64,000 bases of DNA from Domibacillus mangrovi (lineage in GTDB: Bacteria > Bacillota > Bacilli > Bacillales > Domibacillaceae), in assembly GCF_001906925.1 (NCBI RefSeq), contig NZ_MRWQ01000006.1, forward strand, positions 310,001 to 374,000, written 5' to 3'. The notes beneath the pieces are model-generated. The model searched no databases and was not told where the DNA came from. It saw nothing but the letters and a program-made list of their open reading frames with translations. Each line of letters opens with the position of its first letter. Within the stretch, counting starts at the first letter, position 1. Below, piece after piece: positions 27,374-35,563 of this stretch. Both the position numbers and the translations under genes were made by a program.

Positions 27374-27530
27374 ATAAAGTGAAACTTCATTCAGTGGGGG
27401 TTTTCTTCATCCCCTACTGAATGTTAGTTGAACCAATCGGGCTTTTACGGGCAGTTGATCCCCCGCTTATCCTCCTTTTCTTTTCGACGGCTTGAAGCGA
27501 GGTCTTACTGCCCGTTAATGCGGGATAAAA
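27374..27530 (+). repeat. Structured repeat, copy C (short form)
   Basis: About 156 bp, short form like copy B. The first stem has one mismatch (cccctactg). ATCCT is kept in the closing-stem loop. It ends gcgggataaa only about 20 bases before the ribosome binding site of the NlpC/P60 gene. The rest of 27000-27373 is AT-rich with no supported gene. Confidence 0.85.
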
Positions 27531-27563
27531 AAGCCTTAAATGTATTTCAGGAGGATAACGAAG

Positions 27564-28250
27564 ATGAAAAAGGTTATAGCGGCACTGGCAGTCACAGGCA
27601 TTTTACTTAGCGGACCAATCAATAGTGAGGCTGCTTTAGGCGATCAGACATTAAAAGCAAATATGAAACATCAAGATGTAGTGGAATTGCAAGGAGTACT
27701 TCAAAAGAAAGGCTTCTTTAATTCAAATCATCGAAGTACCTATTTTGGTGCAAGTACGAAGAGAGCCGTGATGAATTTTCAAAAGAAAAACGGTTTACGG
27801 GCCGATGGAATTGTTGGGGCTAATACATACAAAGCATTAAGTTTAACAAAAAAAACAAGTTCACAAGTTAAGGCTGCTTCTTCTAAAACTCCTTCTACTC
27901 TTGTAAGCGTGGCAAAGAAATATACGGGTGTTCCATATGTATGGGGAGGCAACACACCTAAAGGGTTCGATTGTAGCGGTTTTTTAAAATATGTATTCAA
28001 GGAAGGTGCGGAAACTAGCATTCCAAGAACCGTAGCTGATATTTATAATAAAGGGACAAAGGTTTCATCTCCGCAAGTCGGCGATATTGTTTTCTTCCAA
28101 ACCTATAAAAAAGGTGCTTCACATGCCGGTATTTATATTGGTGGAAATAAATTTATACATAGCTCTTCCTCAAAAGGAGTAACGACTACATCACTAGATA
28201 ATTCATACTGGTCACAACGTTATCTTGGTGCAAAAAGAATTATAAATTAA
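27564..28250 (+). CDS. Secreted NlpC/P60 peptidoglycan endopeptidase
   Basis: Encodes 228 residues: a signal peptide (about 1-23, ending NSEA), a peptidoglycan-binding domain 1 (about 30-93, [11 protein letters not shown] to [11 protein letters not shown]), a linker, and an NlpC/P60 domain (about 110-228). The catalytic Cys137 (GFDCSGF) and His187 (ASHAGIYIG) are present. It should cut peptide stems in the cell wall, as CwlS/LytE relatives do. caggagga precedes the ATG. Repeat copy C sits directly in front of the gene and a strong terminator behind. Confidence 0.92.
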   Translation: MKKVIAALAVTGILLSGPINSEAALGDQTLKANMKHQDVVELQGVLQKKGFFNSNHRSTYFGASTKRAVMNFQKKNGLRADGIVGANTYKALSLTKKTSSQVKAASSKTPSTLVSVAKKYTGVPYVWGGNTPKGFDCSGFLKYVFKEGAETSIPRTVADIYNKGTKVSSPQVGDIVFFQTYKKGASHAGIYIGGNKFIHSSSSKGVTTTSLDNSYWSQRYLGAKRIIN

Positions 28251-28305
28251 ACAGGTAAAAGCGTTTGCGATCATTAAAACCTCGCTTTTAAACAAGTATT
28301 TCATC

Positions 28306-28353
28306 AAAAAGCCCGTTCTTAAAAAGCATCTGTTTAAGAACGGGCTTTTAATA
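28306..28353 (+). terminator. Terminator after the endopeptidase gene
   Basis: aaaagcccgttctta / taagaacgggctttt, a 15-bp stem. Confidence 0.92.
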
Positions 28354-28511
28354 TACTTAGGCATGACACTAAAAATTTCATTGATACAAAACTATCTATC
28401 TAATTCTTTATTATTTTTTTAATTTTCATATTATTTCGAATATATTAAAAGGAATAAGCTACTGCACGTCGAACATATTTCATACACAAAGATAGTTAAA
28501 GGGGTGGTCTG

Positions 28512-28946
28512 TTGAGTCATTTAATTATTTTTTGGAGACATCTCCATGATGATGTATTAGACGTAGAAGAATACAAGAAGTTATTTTATAACAAGTCTCT
28601 TGAGGAGTTAACTCAGTCTGCTAAAGAACTCTGCATAGTAGATGGGCCAAAACATAATCCGCAAGAGTATAGAACGATCATTTCTGAAACACCCGCAGGC
28701 TGTATAAAATTTTATACGAGAGAACGGTCTGTTGGGCTCCCTTTCCAAGTAATTTATAAAGGAACTGCAAATGATTATCTGGATTTTCTCATCTCTTTAA
28801 ACGTTATGCTATGTCTGCTTACTACTTCTCGTGAAAAATATTCATTTATCATTAGCTTGTACTCTAACTTGAAGTATGTAAATGAAAAAGCCGCTGCTAG
28901 ATTTGCAGCCGATATAGGAAATGAACTATACTTTTCTATGAAATAA
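28512..28946 (+). CDS. Hypothetical protein
   Basis: Encodes 144 residues from TTG 28512, which follows aaaggggtgg. It is soluble, with mixed charge and a central RTIISETPAGCIKFYTRER stretch. No signal peptide or membrane segment and no recognised family. A terminator with a gccccg/cggggc stem follows. It stands alone. Confidence 0.6.
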   Translation: MSHLIIFWRHLHDDVLDVEEYKKLFYNKSLEELTQSAKELCIVDGPKHNPQEYRTIISETPAGCIKFYTRERSVGLPFQVIYKGTANDYLDFLISLNVMLCLLTTSREKYSFIISLYSNLKYVNEKAAARFAADIGNELYFSMK

Positions 28947-28952
28947 AACTCA

Positions 28953-28988
28953 TCGCCCCGTTCTCTCATGAGTACCGGGGCTTTTTCT
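28953..28988 (+). terminator. Terminator
   Basis: gccccg / cggggc stem and T-run after the gene at 28512. Confidence 0.75.
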
Positions 28989-29023
28989 TATTTATTTTAT
29001 TTCACCTTATTCATCTGGTGCGC

Positions 29024-29149
29024 TTATTTATTCAGTTCCTTATAAGCTAGAACTTTTAAGACGAATATCTCTTCTTCAGTTAATTTACTTTCAAGCATAT
29101 TTAGTAATTCTTGTTTCTTTTCAACTGTAAGTTCACCTTGAACGCTGGA
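29024..29149 (-). pseudogene. C-terminal relic of a helical protein
   Basis: A minus-strand frame without a start encodes about 41 residues with clear protein character (GELTVEKKQELLNMLESKLT, EEEIFVLKVLAYKELNK). An in-frame stop precedes it. Probably the 3' remainder of a lost gene; no family was recognised. Confidence 0.35.
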
Positions 29150-29231
29150 CTATTTACTTCGCTAATGATCATTGTACTTTCGAGGCATATTTTGTATTTA
29201 AGTACCGCCTAGATCTTTGTTTCTCTATCTA

Positions 29232-29759
29232 TTAGTACGTGCTTGAATCCTGTCTAGCGTGATTAACCGAGTTCTTACTCATATACACTTCTATTACCTG
29301 CTCCCACGTAAACCCAAGTGCTTGTCCAAGTTCAATGAAATTATTGAAGTAGCAGATGTAATCATAACTATTATTTACTGCATGTACATCCGACATGAGA
29401 TAGGAGAACCTTTCTTCAATTGTATCCACATCAGTTCTTTTAACCGGTTGGTAATCATAATTTTCTATATGTTCGTTATGGTGATCTGCCCCAATACCTA
29501 AAATAAAATGTAAACCGTCTACGAATTCTTCTAAGAGCGGATAGTGCGGTGTTCCATCATAATCATATTGGATAACGTTTGGTTTCTGGTTGTTACTCCA
29601 AAATTTAAATCCGCGCCATTCATTTGCTGTCTCCGCTAATTCTACCTGCAGTGCGAGTATTTTCTTTTGAAATCGATCTTCCCCGTCCATCGGTGGATGT
29701 TCTATCTCGATTCTTTCATCTAATATCCTTTGCATATTAAATAATTTTTCAAGCTTCAT
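29232..29759 (-). CDS. Dimeric dUTPase (dUTPase_2 family), phage-type
   Basis: Encodes 175 residues, all-alpha. LALQVELAETANEWRGFKFW and LLEEFVDGLHFILGIG hold the acidic metal-binding residues of the dimeric dUTP/dUDP pyrophosphatase family, and NSVNHARQ near the end matches the family tail. It would remove dUTP from the nucleotide pool. Such genes are common in Bacillus phages and prophages; no phage structural gene is near. The ATG is supported by ggggagtg at good spacing. Confidence 0.85.
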   Translation of the reverse strand: MKLEKLFNMQRILDERIEIEHPPMDGEDRFQKKILALQVELAETANEWRGFKFWSNNQKPNVIQYDYDGTPHYPLLEEFVDGLHFILGIGADHHNEHIENYDYQPVKRTDVDTIEERFSYLMSDVHAVNNSYDYICYFNNFIELGQALGFTWEQVIEVYMSKNSVNHARQDSSTY

Positions 29760-29970
29760 TGCGCTTCACTCCCCATGTTATTTAAAAATTCTCTATTCCG
29801 ATTTTTTTCTCCCGCAGTTCGGTTCGACGATATTCGTCATTTTCTTTTATCATGCCGCCATTCTGTTATTTCGTCAATAGCGATCTCGCTTTGCCAGAAC
29901 AACACAAACGATAAGTTATAGAATCATGTTTGTGTCTTCCATTCTTTCCACATTTCCACTTTTAATTCAT

Positions 29971-30188
29971 ATAAAGTGAAACTTCATTCAGTGGGGGTTT
30001 TCTTCATCCCCCACTGAATAAAAAGGAACTCAGGTAAAGAGCGCCGCGTCCTGCGACAATACCGGAGTGACCGGCTTCGGCCGGCCCGAACCAATCGGGC
30101 TTTTACGGGCAGTTGATCCCCCGCTTATCCTTCTTGTCTTTGCGACGTCTTGAAGCGGGGGTCTTACTGCCCGTTAATGCGGGATAAA
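29971..30188 (+). repeat. Structured repeat, copy D (long form)
   Basis: About 218 bp, full form with the first hairpin, the GTCCT hairpin (slightly mispaired, ccgcgtcctgcga), an accggcttcggccgg hairpin and the closing stem with ATCCT. It lies upstream of the cotD-like gene. Copy F has the same position in the duplicated locus at 54 kb. Confidence 0.88.
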
Positions 30189-30274
30189 AAAATTTAAAAT
30201 CTCACCTATGATGTTTGTCCGTCTCCAAGTTACGACGAGGTGCATCTAATAGAGTAAACAAGGAGGTGATTTTG

Positions 30275-30490
30275 ATGTATCGTCCTGTTAGACCAATTAT
30301 CTGTCCCCCAAAGTGTGTATTTCATGATTTCTACACTACACGCGAAGTCCCTGTTATTCATCCAATCGTAAATATCAATCGCCAACATATTGTCAATGTT
30401 CCCCGTCATATTTATCAGCCGATGACAAGAAACGTCGTTGTAGATCCTGGTTATCCGATGGATTGTTGCCCTCGTCCTCGCTGCAGATAA
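30275..30490 (+). CDS. CotD-like spore coat protein
   Basis: Encodes 71 residues from ATG 30275, after a perfect aaggaggtgat. It starts [20 protein letters not shown] and is rich in Pro, His, Val, Cys and Arg, with IHPIVNINRQHIVNVP typical of inner-coat CotD proteins. It is expected in the spore coat, made in the mother cell. A decayed second copy lies at 54096. The YjcZ gene follows 80 bases later with a sigma-K-like element between. Confidence 0.8.
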   Translation: MYRPVRPIICPPKCVFHDFYTTREVPVIHPIVNINRQHIVNVPRHIYQPMTRNVVVDPGYPMDCCPRPRCR

Positions 30491-30542
30491 TACTTTTTGT
30501 TTTTTTATATGAGCATATGTACAAGATTTTATTGAATTTTTT

Positions 30543-30551
30543 CATACTATA
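30543..30551 (+). promoter_or_regulatory. Sigma-K-like -10 element before yjcZ copy 2
   Basis: CATACTATA fits the sigma-K -10 pattern (CATAnnnTA). The element is conserved exactly at the same position in the 54 kb duplicate (54360), while nearby bases differ. Confidence 0.45.
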
Positions 30552-30571
30552 TTTGCAAAGAGGTGATATTT

Positions 30572-30697
30572 ATGAGTTCCGAAAGCTGTGGTGGATATGG
30601 TTCTGGCTTTGCGCTAGTTGTGGTTTTGTTCATTCTTTTAATCATCGTTGGAGCATCTTACTTAAGTAGTGGATATGGAGGCGGCGGATGCTGCTAG
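30572..30697 (+). CDS. YjcZ family sporulation protein, copy 2
   Basis: Encodes 41 residues ([30 protein letters not shown], then a GYGGGGCC tail). It has one membrane helix, like the copies at 17497 and 54390, but ends in two cysteines. The ATG follows gcaaagaggtgat. It is paired with the cotD-like gene. A terminator shared in sequence with the 54 kb copy follows. Confidence 0.9.
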   Translation: MSSESCGGYGSGFALVVVLFILLIIVGASYLSSGYGGGGCC

Positions 30698-30755
30698 GAT
30701 GTAGCCTATGATCCTTTTAAATGTACCCTCTCTCTCCTTAACCACCAATCTAATT

Positions 30756-30793
30756 GAGCGACTGTATGTAGTAAATACAGCCGCTTTTTTCAT
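30756..30793 (+). terminator. Terminator after yjcZ copy 2
   Basis: gcgactgtat / atacagccgc stem and T-run; nearly identical to 54572-54610. Confidence 0.8.
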
Positions 30794-31654
30794 TCAATAT
30801 TTGCGTCTTATAAAAATTTTTCACGCATTCTTAAGAATCACATTACATTACACAATCGCCTATTATTACTTAAGAGCAATGAGATCGAAAGGACTAACAA
30901 ACAACAATGATATCATTTCCTCTGACTTTGAATCATTTGTTAATAGGCTGCTCTGAAAAAGGGTTTTCTTTTTATGTAGAATTTCAACGGTCACAAATCT
31001 TGTTTGCTGAAGAACGTCTGGAGTATTAGCTAATACTACACGCTATGGTAATTAAGGATAAAAGAAAAACATTCTATTTTTTCCTTAACTTCCTCCATTT
31101 GTAATTATTTGTCGAAGGAAAAGTGTAGAATTCTCTTTTTTTTTGTAGGAAGATAGAAAGAAATATTCATTATACATTAGGAGCATGCTGCGGCGTGTAT
31201 CTACTCTACCAACATACCAAGTTTTTTTCATTATACATGTATATTAGTATGATAAGGTCAGCCATTACCGCGCGACAGGATAAAATGGAAGAAGTTAGAT
31301 CAGCAATATAACCCCATCTGTTGTGAAAGTTGTTGAAAAAGGAGGTGCTTCTTGTACACCGGGTACCATGATTGCTCAAACAAGATTAAAAAGGAATGAT
31401 GGTTTTCTGGAGGATCAATCATAATAAATTGTCTGTGAGTAAGTTGTTTTGCATATCGAATGAAACATAACCATCATAAAAATCATTGGGCTTATAAAAA
31501 CTAAAGGATCACTTTCCTCTCCGCAGTAGCCTTTCTCTAGTCGAACTTTTTCCGATTTCTGAGAACGAGGGACTGTATGAAGCCTTCTCTTTTAGGCACT
31601 GGGAACAGACAAAGATGTTACAAAGGTGATATTAAATGAGAATGGAGATAATAA
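30794..31654. other. Long intergenic region before the kinase gene
   Basis: No gene is convincingly supported. aaaggaggtg at 31338 precedes only a 15-codon frame. The region around 31190-31260 has AT-rich promoter-like sequence. It may hold the kinase promoter and unrecognised relics. Confidence 0.3.
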
Positions 31655-32977
31655 ATGAATGCCATATTTGATAACACTCAGACCTTTTTGTTAAATATTT
31701 TCTTAGTTTATATTTGTTTCACTCTATATTTCAAGTTCATCGAAAGAAAAAAGAATCGATTAACAAATAAAACCATCATTACTCTTGCCTCTGGGATATC
31801 AATTATCTTTTGTATGAGCTTTCCTTTGACATATTTTGAAGAACGGGCCATTGATTTCTCCTCAGTTCCTTTAATTGTGGGAGCCTTATATGGGGGGCGT
31901 AGGGTTGCTGTTATATTAGTGTTGACTACACTGACATATCGATTTTATTTAGATACGCATAACTTTCATATAGCCCTATTTATCTATTTTCTGTTCCTCA
32001 TTTTATTATGTTTTATTATTCCCTTTTTTAAAAATGCCGTTAACTTAAGAAAAAAAGTATACCTTGCCGTGTTAGCTTCTCTATTTGGAGTATTATCTAT
32101 AATGGCCATGATGTTTCTATTTTTATCAGAAGAAACTGTTACAGAATACATCGAGTTTTTCATTTTCACCTTATTCCTTCAATCAATAGGGAGCACATTT
32201 TTTGTGATTTTTAACGAAAAAGCAAGAAGGGATGTCACCCTCGAGAATGAAATAGGCAAGCTTGAAAAACTAAAAACAGTCAGCGAACTTGCCGCAAGTA
32301 TTTCTCACGAAGTACGCAATCCATTGACTGTAACAAAGGGATTTCTTCAATTATTAAAAGATCCCGATCTCACAGATGAAAAGAAGATTGGTTACATAGA
32401 TATTGCAGTTGATGCTTTAGATCAGGCAGAATCTACGATTACTGATTACCTCACCTTTGCAAAACCTTCATTAGAAAACATAAAGTTATTGGATCTACAC
32501 AAAGAACTAATATACATCGAGAATTTCATTGATCCTTATGCAGCTATGAACAATGTACAAATTGAAGTGCATCTTCAAGAAGATATCTATATTGCTGGTG
32601 AAGATCAAAAGCTTCACCAGTGTCTTATAAATGTCGTAAAAAATGGCATTGAATCAATGCCTCAAGGAGGAAAATTACTAATTGAGTTGCGACGTGTTGT
32701 AGACAATGCCATGATCACTGTGACAGATACAGGGATCGGGATGGATGAGGAACAACTCGAACGTTTAGGAAGTCCCTTTTTCACAACAAAAGATATTGGC
32801 ACTGGGCTTGGTACAATGGTTGCATATAGTATCATTAAAACGATGCGAGGGGAAGTTGTAGTAAAAAGCGAAATAGGCAAAGGAACTAGCTTCTCTATTC
32901 TTCTTCCTATAGCTGAAAACTCGCTGTCTCCCGCAGAGGATAATCTGTTAGGTAAGTTATCCAGCCCCTCTCTATAG
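31655..32977 (+). CDS. Orphan sensor histidine kinase, KinB-like
   Basis: Encodes 440 residues. About six membrane helices (residues 8-190) have the look of a 5TM/LYT-type sensor. The dimerisation and phosphoacceptor box ELAASISHEVRNPLTVTKGF (His near 215) and the ATPase boxes KNGIES, DTGIGMDEEQLERLG and GLGTMVAYSIIK follow. No response regulator is adjacent, as for the sporulation kinases that feed Spo0F in Bacillus. It may act in that phosphorelay; its signal is unknown. ATG after aatggagat. Confidence 0.88.
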   Translation: MNAIFDNTQTFLLNIFLVYICFTLYFKFIERKKNRLTNKTIITLASGISIIFCMSFPLTYFEERAIDFSSVPLIVGALYGGRRVAVILVLTTLTYRFYLDTHNFHIALFIYFLFLILLCFIIPFFKNAVNLRKKVYLAVLASLFGVLSIMAMMFLFLSEETVTEYIEFFIFTLFLQSIGSTFFVIFNEKARRDVTLENEIGKLEKLKTVSELAASISHEVRNPLTVTKGFLQLLKDPDLTDEKKIGYIDIAVDALDQAESTITDYLTFAKPSLENIKLLDLHKELIYIENFIDPYAAMNNVQIEVHLQEDIYIAGEDQKLHQCLINVVKNGIESMPQGGKLLIELRRVVDNAMITVTDTGIGMDEEQLERLGSPFFTTKDIGTGLGTMVAYSIIKTMRGEVVVKSEIGKGTSFSILLPIAENSLSPAEDNLLGKLSSPSL

Positions 32978-33090
32978 AAAGAGTGCAGGGCTAGCGAGGA
33001 TATTATAACTGTTAGTATTTATCGAATGAATTATTTGGAATCCCCTCTTTTTACAGGATAATTGACAGTATCACTCTAAATGTCCAACTC

Positions 33091-33205
33091 TCCCCTTGAG
33101 TATGTTCCTTCCAATACTTGCAGCCGGGGACTTTCCCCGGCTTTTTTGTATAAACTGTTTTAAAATGGATATACTGTTTTTGTACGATGATTTCCCGTCA
33201 TACCC
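33091..33205 (+). repeat. Terminator repeat R2
   Basis: ttgagtatgttccttccaatacttgcagccggggactttcc... then ttttttgtataaactgttttaaaatggatatactgtttt and tcccgtcatacccaaacccc. It contains a terminator (gccggggactttccccggc) at 33123-33148. Strongly similar to 53560-53670. Confidence 0.75.
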
Positions 33206-33231
33206 AAACCCCATTAGTCTTTTCTTTAGTA

Positions 33232-33259
33232 TAGCTAGGGCAACCTAGCTTTTTTTATG
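33232..33259 (+). terminator. Small terminator
   Basis: gctaggg-caa-cctagc followed by seven T. Confidence 0.7.
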
Positions 33260-33308
33260 CACTCATTCCTATTGAACATGTTCAAGTGACTTCAAAGGAG
33301 GATTCAGC

Positions 33309-33383
33309 ATAGAAGAAAAATACAATTTAAACGTTCAATCAAGAGTGCAATCTTCTTACGTGAGTACCGTAAATGCGGAATGA
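33309..33383 (+). other. Short frame with strong ribosome binding site but ATA start
   Basis: caaaggaggattcagc is followed at ideal spacing by ATA GAA GAA AAA TAC, giving 24 codons (EEKYNLNVQSRVQSSYVST) before a stop. ATA is a very rare start, so this is either a tiny gene with a mutated ATG or a genuine weak start. Confidence 0.35.
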
Positions 33384-33389
33384 AGAAGA

Positions 33390-33713
33390 TTATTTATCCC
33401 TGTCATGTGACAGGGTTTTATTCTTTCTATCATTAAACCGTAAATCGTTATCCTTCAATACTTGGTATAAAATCATCGCGACACGGTTGATCATATCTTC
33501 ATCCTGCTCTTCAATCCCGGCTTCAAAGAAAACCCCATGTAGGATTTCATGTACCAGCACCTGTTCTTTTCTATCCGCCGCTAAGTTAGCATCCACTTTG
33601 ATGGTTCCTCTTGTATATAAGATCTGTCCTAAAATGTCAAATTCATTTTCCATTCCTTCCACTTCCTCGATCTTATATTTAATCCCACCGATCTTCACCT
33701 TGTTTGGCAACAT
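33390..33713 (-). CDS. Phage-type zinc metallopeptidase-like protein
   Basis: Encodes 107 residues. VHEILHGVFFEAG holds an HExxH zinc site, and the flanking sequence (MLPNKVKIGGIKYKIEEVEG; DEDMINRVAMILYQVLKDN) matches small Bacillus phage proteins annotated as ImmA/IrrE- or SprT-like. Such proteins are usually early phage genes; ImmA itself cleaves a phage repressor. No repressor is next to it here. ATG at 33713 after ccggaggggtgg. Confidence 0.75.
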   Translation of the reverse strand: MLPNKVKIGGIKYKIEEVEGMENEFDILGQILYTRGTIKVDANLAADRKEQVLVHEILHGVFFEAGIEEQDEDMINRVAMILYQVLKDNDLRFNDRKNKTLSHDRDK

Positions 33714-33906
33714 GTGCTTTCCACCCCTCCGGTTTTTAACATATTATGAAAAGACACGAAGCCCTGTCACCTGCTTTTGTGTGTCACTTTGAATGCTAAT
33801 TTGCGCATGTTTTAAGTGCTATTTTTCACGCTAAATACATTCAAAAGCTTTAGTACGTTTTTTTGAAAATAAGAGCCAAAACTAATTAATTAGTCTTCAG
33901 TGTGTT

Positions 33907-33954
33907 AAAAAACCCCTGTTCCGTGAGCTCTAGGTTACGGAATAGAGGTTTTTA
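33907..33954. terminator. Strong hairpin terminator 1
   Basis: aaaaacccctgttccgt / acggaatagaggttttt, a long stem, in the 33714-34111 gap. Confidence 0.85.
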
Positions 33955-33991
33955 AAATGAACGGGCGGTTTAGACCGCCTGTTCATTTTTC
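33955..33991. terminator. Strong hairpin terminator 2
   Basis: aaatgaacgggcggttt / agaccgcctgttcattt with a T-run, directly after terminator 1. No gene is present on either side for 100-200 bases. Confidence 0.88.
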
Positions 33992-34111
33992 TTCAAGGTT
34001 TTGTACACGTTAGTTGAATGCAGAAAAACAAGATCGCAATATTGTATTTCAAATAATGGATCCTTACTCTTTAATAGAATTACGAACCTTTAGAAACATA
34101 TACTTGAAATA

Positions 34112-34879
34112 TTAATGAATATAATCATAAATATTTTTCGCTATGAGTAAAAAGGTTACTGTAATAAACAATAAACGAACATAGCTGCTTCCTTTTCTAA
34201 TCGCAAATTTCGAACCGCAAATCGCGCCAGCAATTCCGGCAAGTCCCATTGGTAAACCATAAACATAATTGACTTGTCCCAAATACATAAACATTAATAA
34301 TCCAGCAATATTACTTCCAAAGTTTAAAAATTTTGCGTTTCCAGCTGCCTTGATGAAATCAAATCCAATCATTAAAAAAGCAAACATTAAAAACGAACCA
34401 GTTCCAGGTCCGAGAAATCCATCATAAAAACCAATCGCAAAAATTAGTGCTGTAAATAGAATAAAGCGGTGGACAGATAATTTTTTATAAGTTGAAACAC
34501 TACCCCAATTTTTCTTGAAAATGGTATAAATCGCAACAGCCGCGAGCATGATCAGCATTAATGGCTTTAGTACTTCCGGATTCATTAAATGAACAGTCCA
34601 TGCACCGATCATCGAGCCAATAAAAACAAGTGGAAATAACTTATACACTGATGTTAAATCGATTTTGCCAGAACGATAAAACATTAATGTACTTGTCAAA
34701 GAGCCTATTGTTCCCACTAATTTATTGGTAGCAATTGCTGCTGATGGAGTCATCCCTGTAAATAATAACGCAGGCAATGTAATGAGGCCGCCACCACCTA
34801 CAACCGAGTCTATAAAGGCAGCTAAAAAGCCTAAAATAATCAAAATAATTAATAACGTTGAGTCTATTTCAAGATGCAT
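34112..34879 (-). CDS. TauE/SafE (TSUP) family exporter
   Basis: Encodes 255 residues with about eight membrane helices. The two half-family motifs GGGGLITLPALLFTG near residue 28 and GFYDGFLGPGTGSFLMF near 150 are typical of TauE/SafE permeases, which move sulfite, sulfoacetate or related organosulfur anions. The divergent neighbour is a broken LysR regulator that probably once controlled it. The ATG has a usable ribosome binding site (aaaggctga). Confidence 0.9.
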   Translation of the reverse strand: MHLEIDSTLLIILIILGFLAAFIDSVVGGGGLITLPALLFTGMTPSAAIATNKLVGTIGSLTSTLMFYRSGKIDLTSVYKLFPLVFIGSMIGAWTVHLMNPEVLKPLMLIMLAAVAIYTIFKKNWGSVSTYKKLSVHRFILFTALIFAIGFYDGFLGPGTGSFLMFAFLMIGFDFIKAAGNAKFLNFGSNIAGLLMFMYLGQVNYVYGLPMGLAGIAGAICGSKFAIRKGSSYVRLLFITVTFLLIAKNIYDYIH

Positions 34880-35035
34880 TCCAATCAGCCTTTCAATTTA
34901 ATAAAATTACTTTGTTTCATCTTTTCATCTCCATGTAGTTTTGTTCCCTCAAATTATAAAGGTAAAATATATATAAATAAAATCAAAATTTTAAATACAT
35001 AACATGAATAAAATTTATGGATAGGGATGACAAAA

Positions 35036-35481
35036 ATGAGCCTTACAAAATATGAGGTTTTCAACACTGTTAGTCTAACGAGAGCGGCGGAGGCTTTAAA
35101 TTTAACTCAGTCTGCTATTAGTTATTCTATCTCGAATCCGAACTTGGGTTTCCTTTGCTGATTAGAAGTCGGTCTGGTATCACTTTAACGAGCAATGGGC
35201 AGAGTGTATTAAAATATGTACGAACGATTTTAATCTGGAACGATAAACTAAGGCAAGAAGCTGCCTCCACCAATGGGCTTGAGGCTGGTACAGTTCGGAT
35301 AGATGCATTTACAAGTGTTTGTGTTCAATGGCTTCCTGAATGTATGAAGCATTTTAAACAAGATTATCCATTTGTAAAAATTAAGGTTTTTCAAGGAAGC
35401 GATCAAGATATTGAAAAGTGGATTGCTAATGGGGTGATAGATTTTGTTTTTATTACTTTACCGACAGTAGAATCATTCTAA
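35036..35481 (+). pseudogene. Truncated, frameshifted LysR regulator
   Basis: The first 45 or so codons give a LysR helix-turn-helix (MSLTKYEVFNTVSLTRAAEA, TQSAISYSI) and then run into a stop. The frame resumes at about 35155 (LIRSRSGITLTSNGQSVLKY) through the start of the effector domain and ends early at 35481. So there is at least one frameshift, and about 150 C-terminal residues are lost. It diverges from the TauE/SafE gene, the usual position of its regulator. Confidence 0.85.
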
Positions 35482-35496
35482 AATGGACATATTAAG

Positions 35497-35553
35497 ATAG
35501 CAATAGGTAAGGTTGAGATAATATCAAAACCTTACCTATTGCTATTTTTAAGT
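35497..35553. terminator. Terminator between the LysR relic and MATE gene
   Basis: atagcaataggtaaggtt / aaccttacctattgctat, an 18-bp stem with a T-run on both sides. It can end the long minus-strand operon. Confidence 0.92.
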
Positions 35554-35563
35554 CTGCTATGCA

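Noticed and set aside
20632-33713. A complete prophage
   Set aside because: No integrase, terminase, portal, capsid or tail gene is present, and host spore and biosynthetic genes are interspersed.
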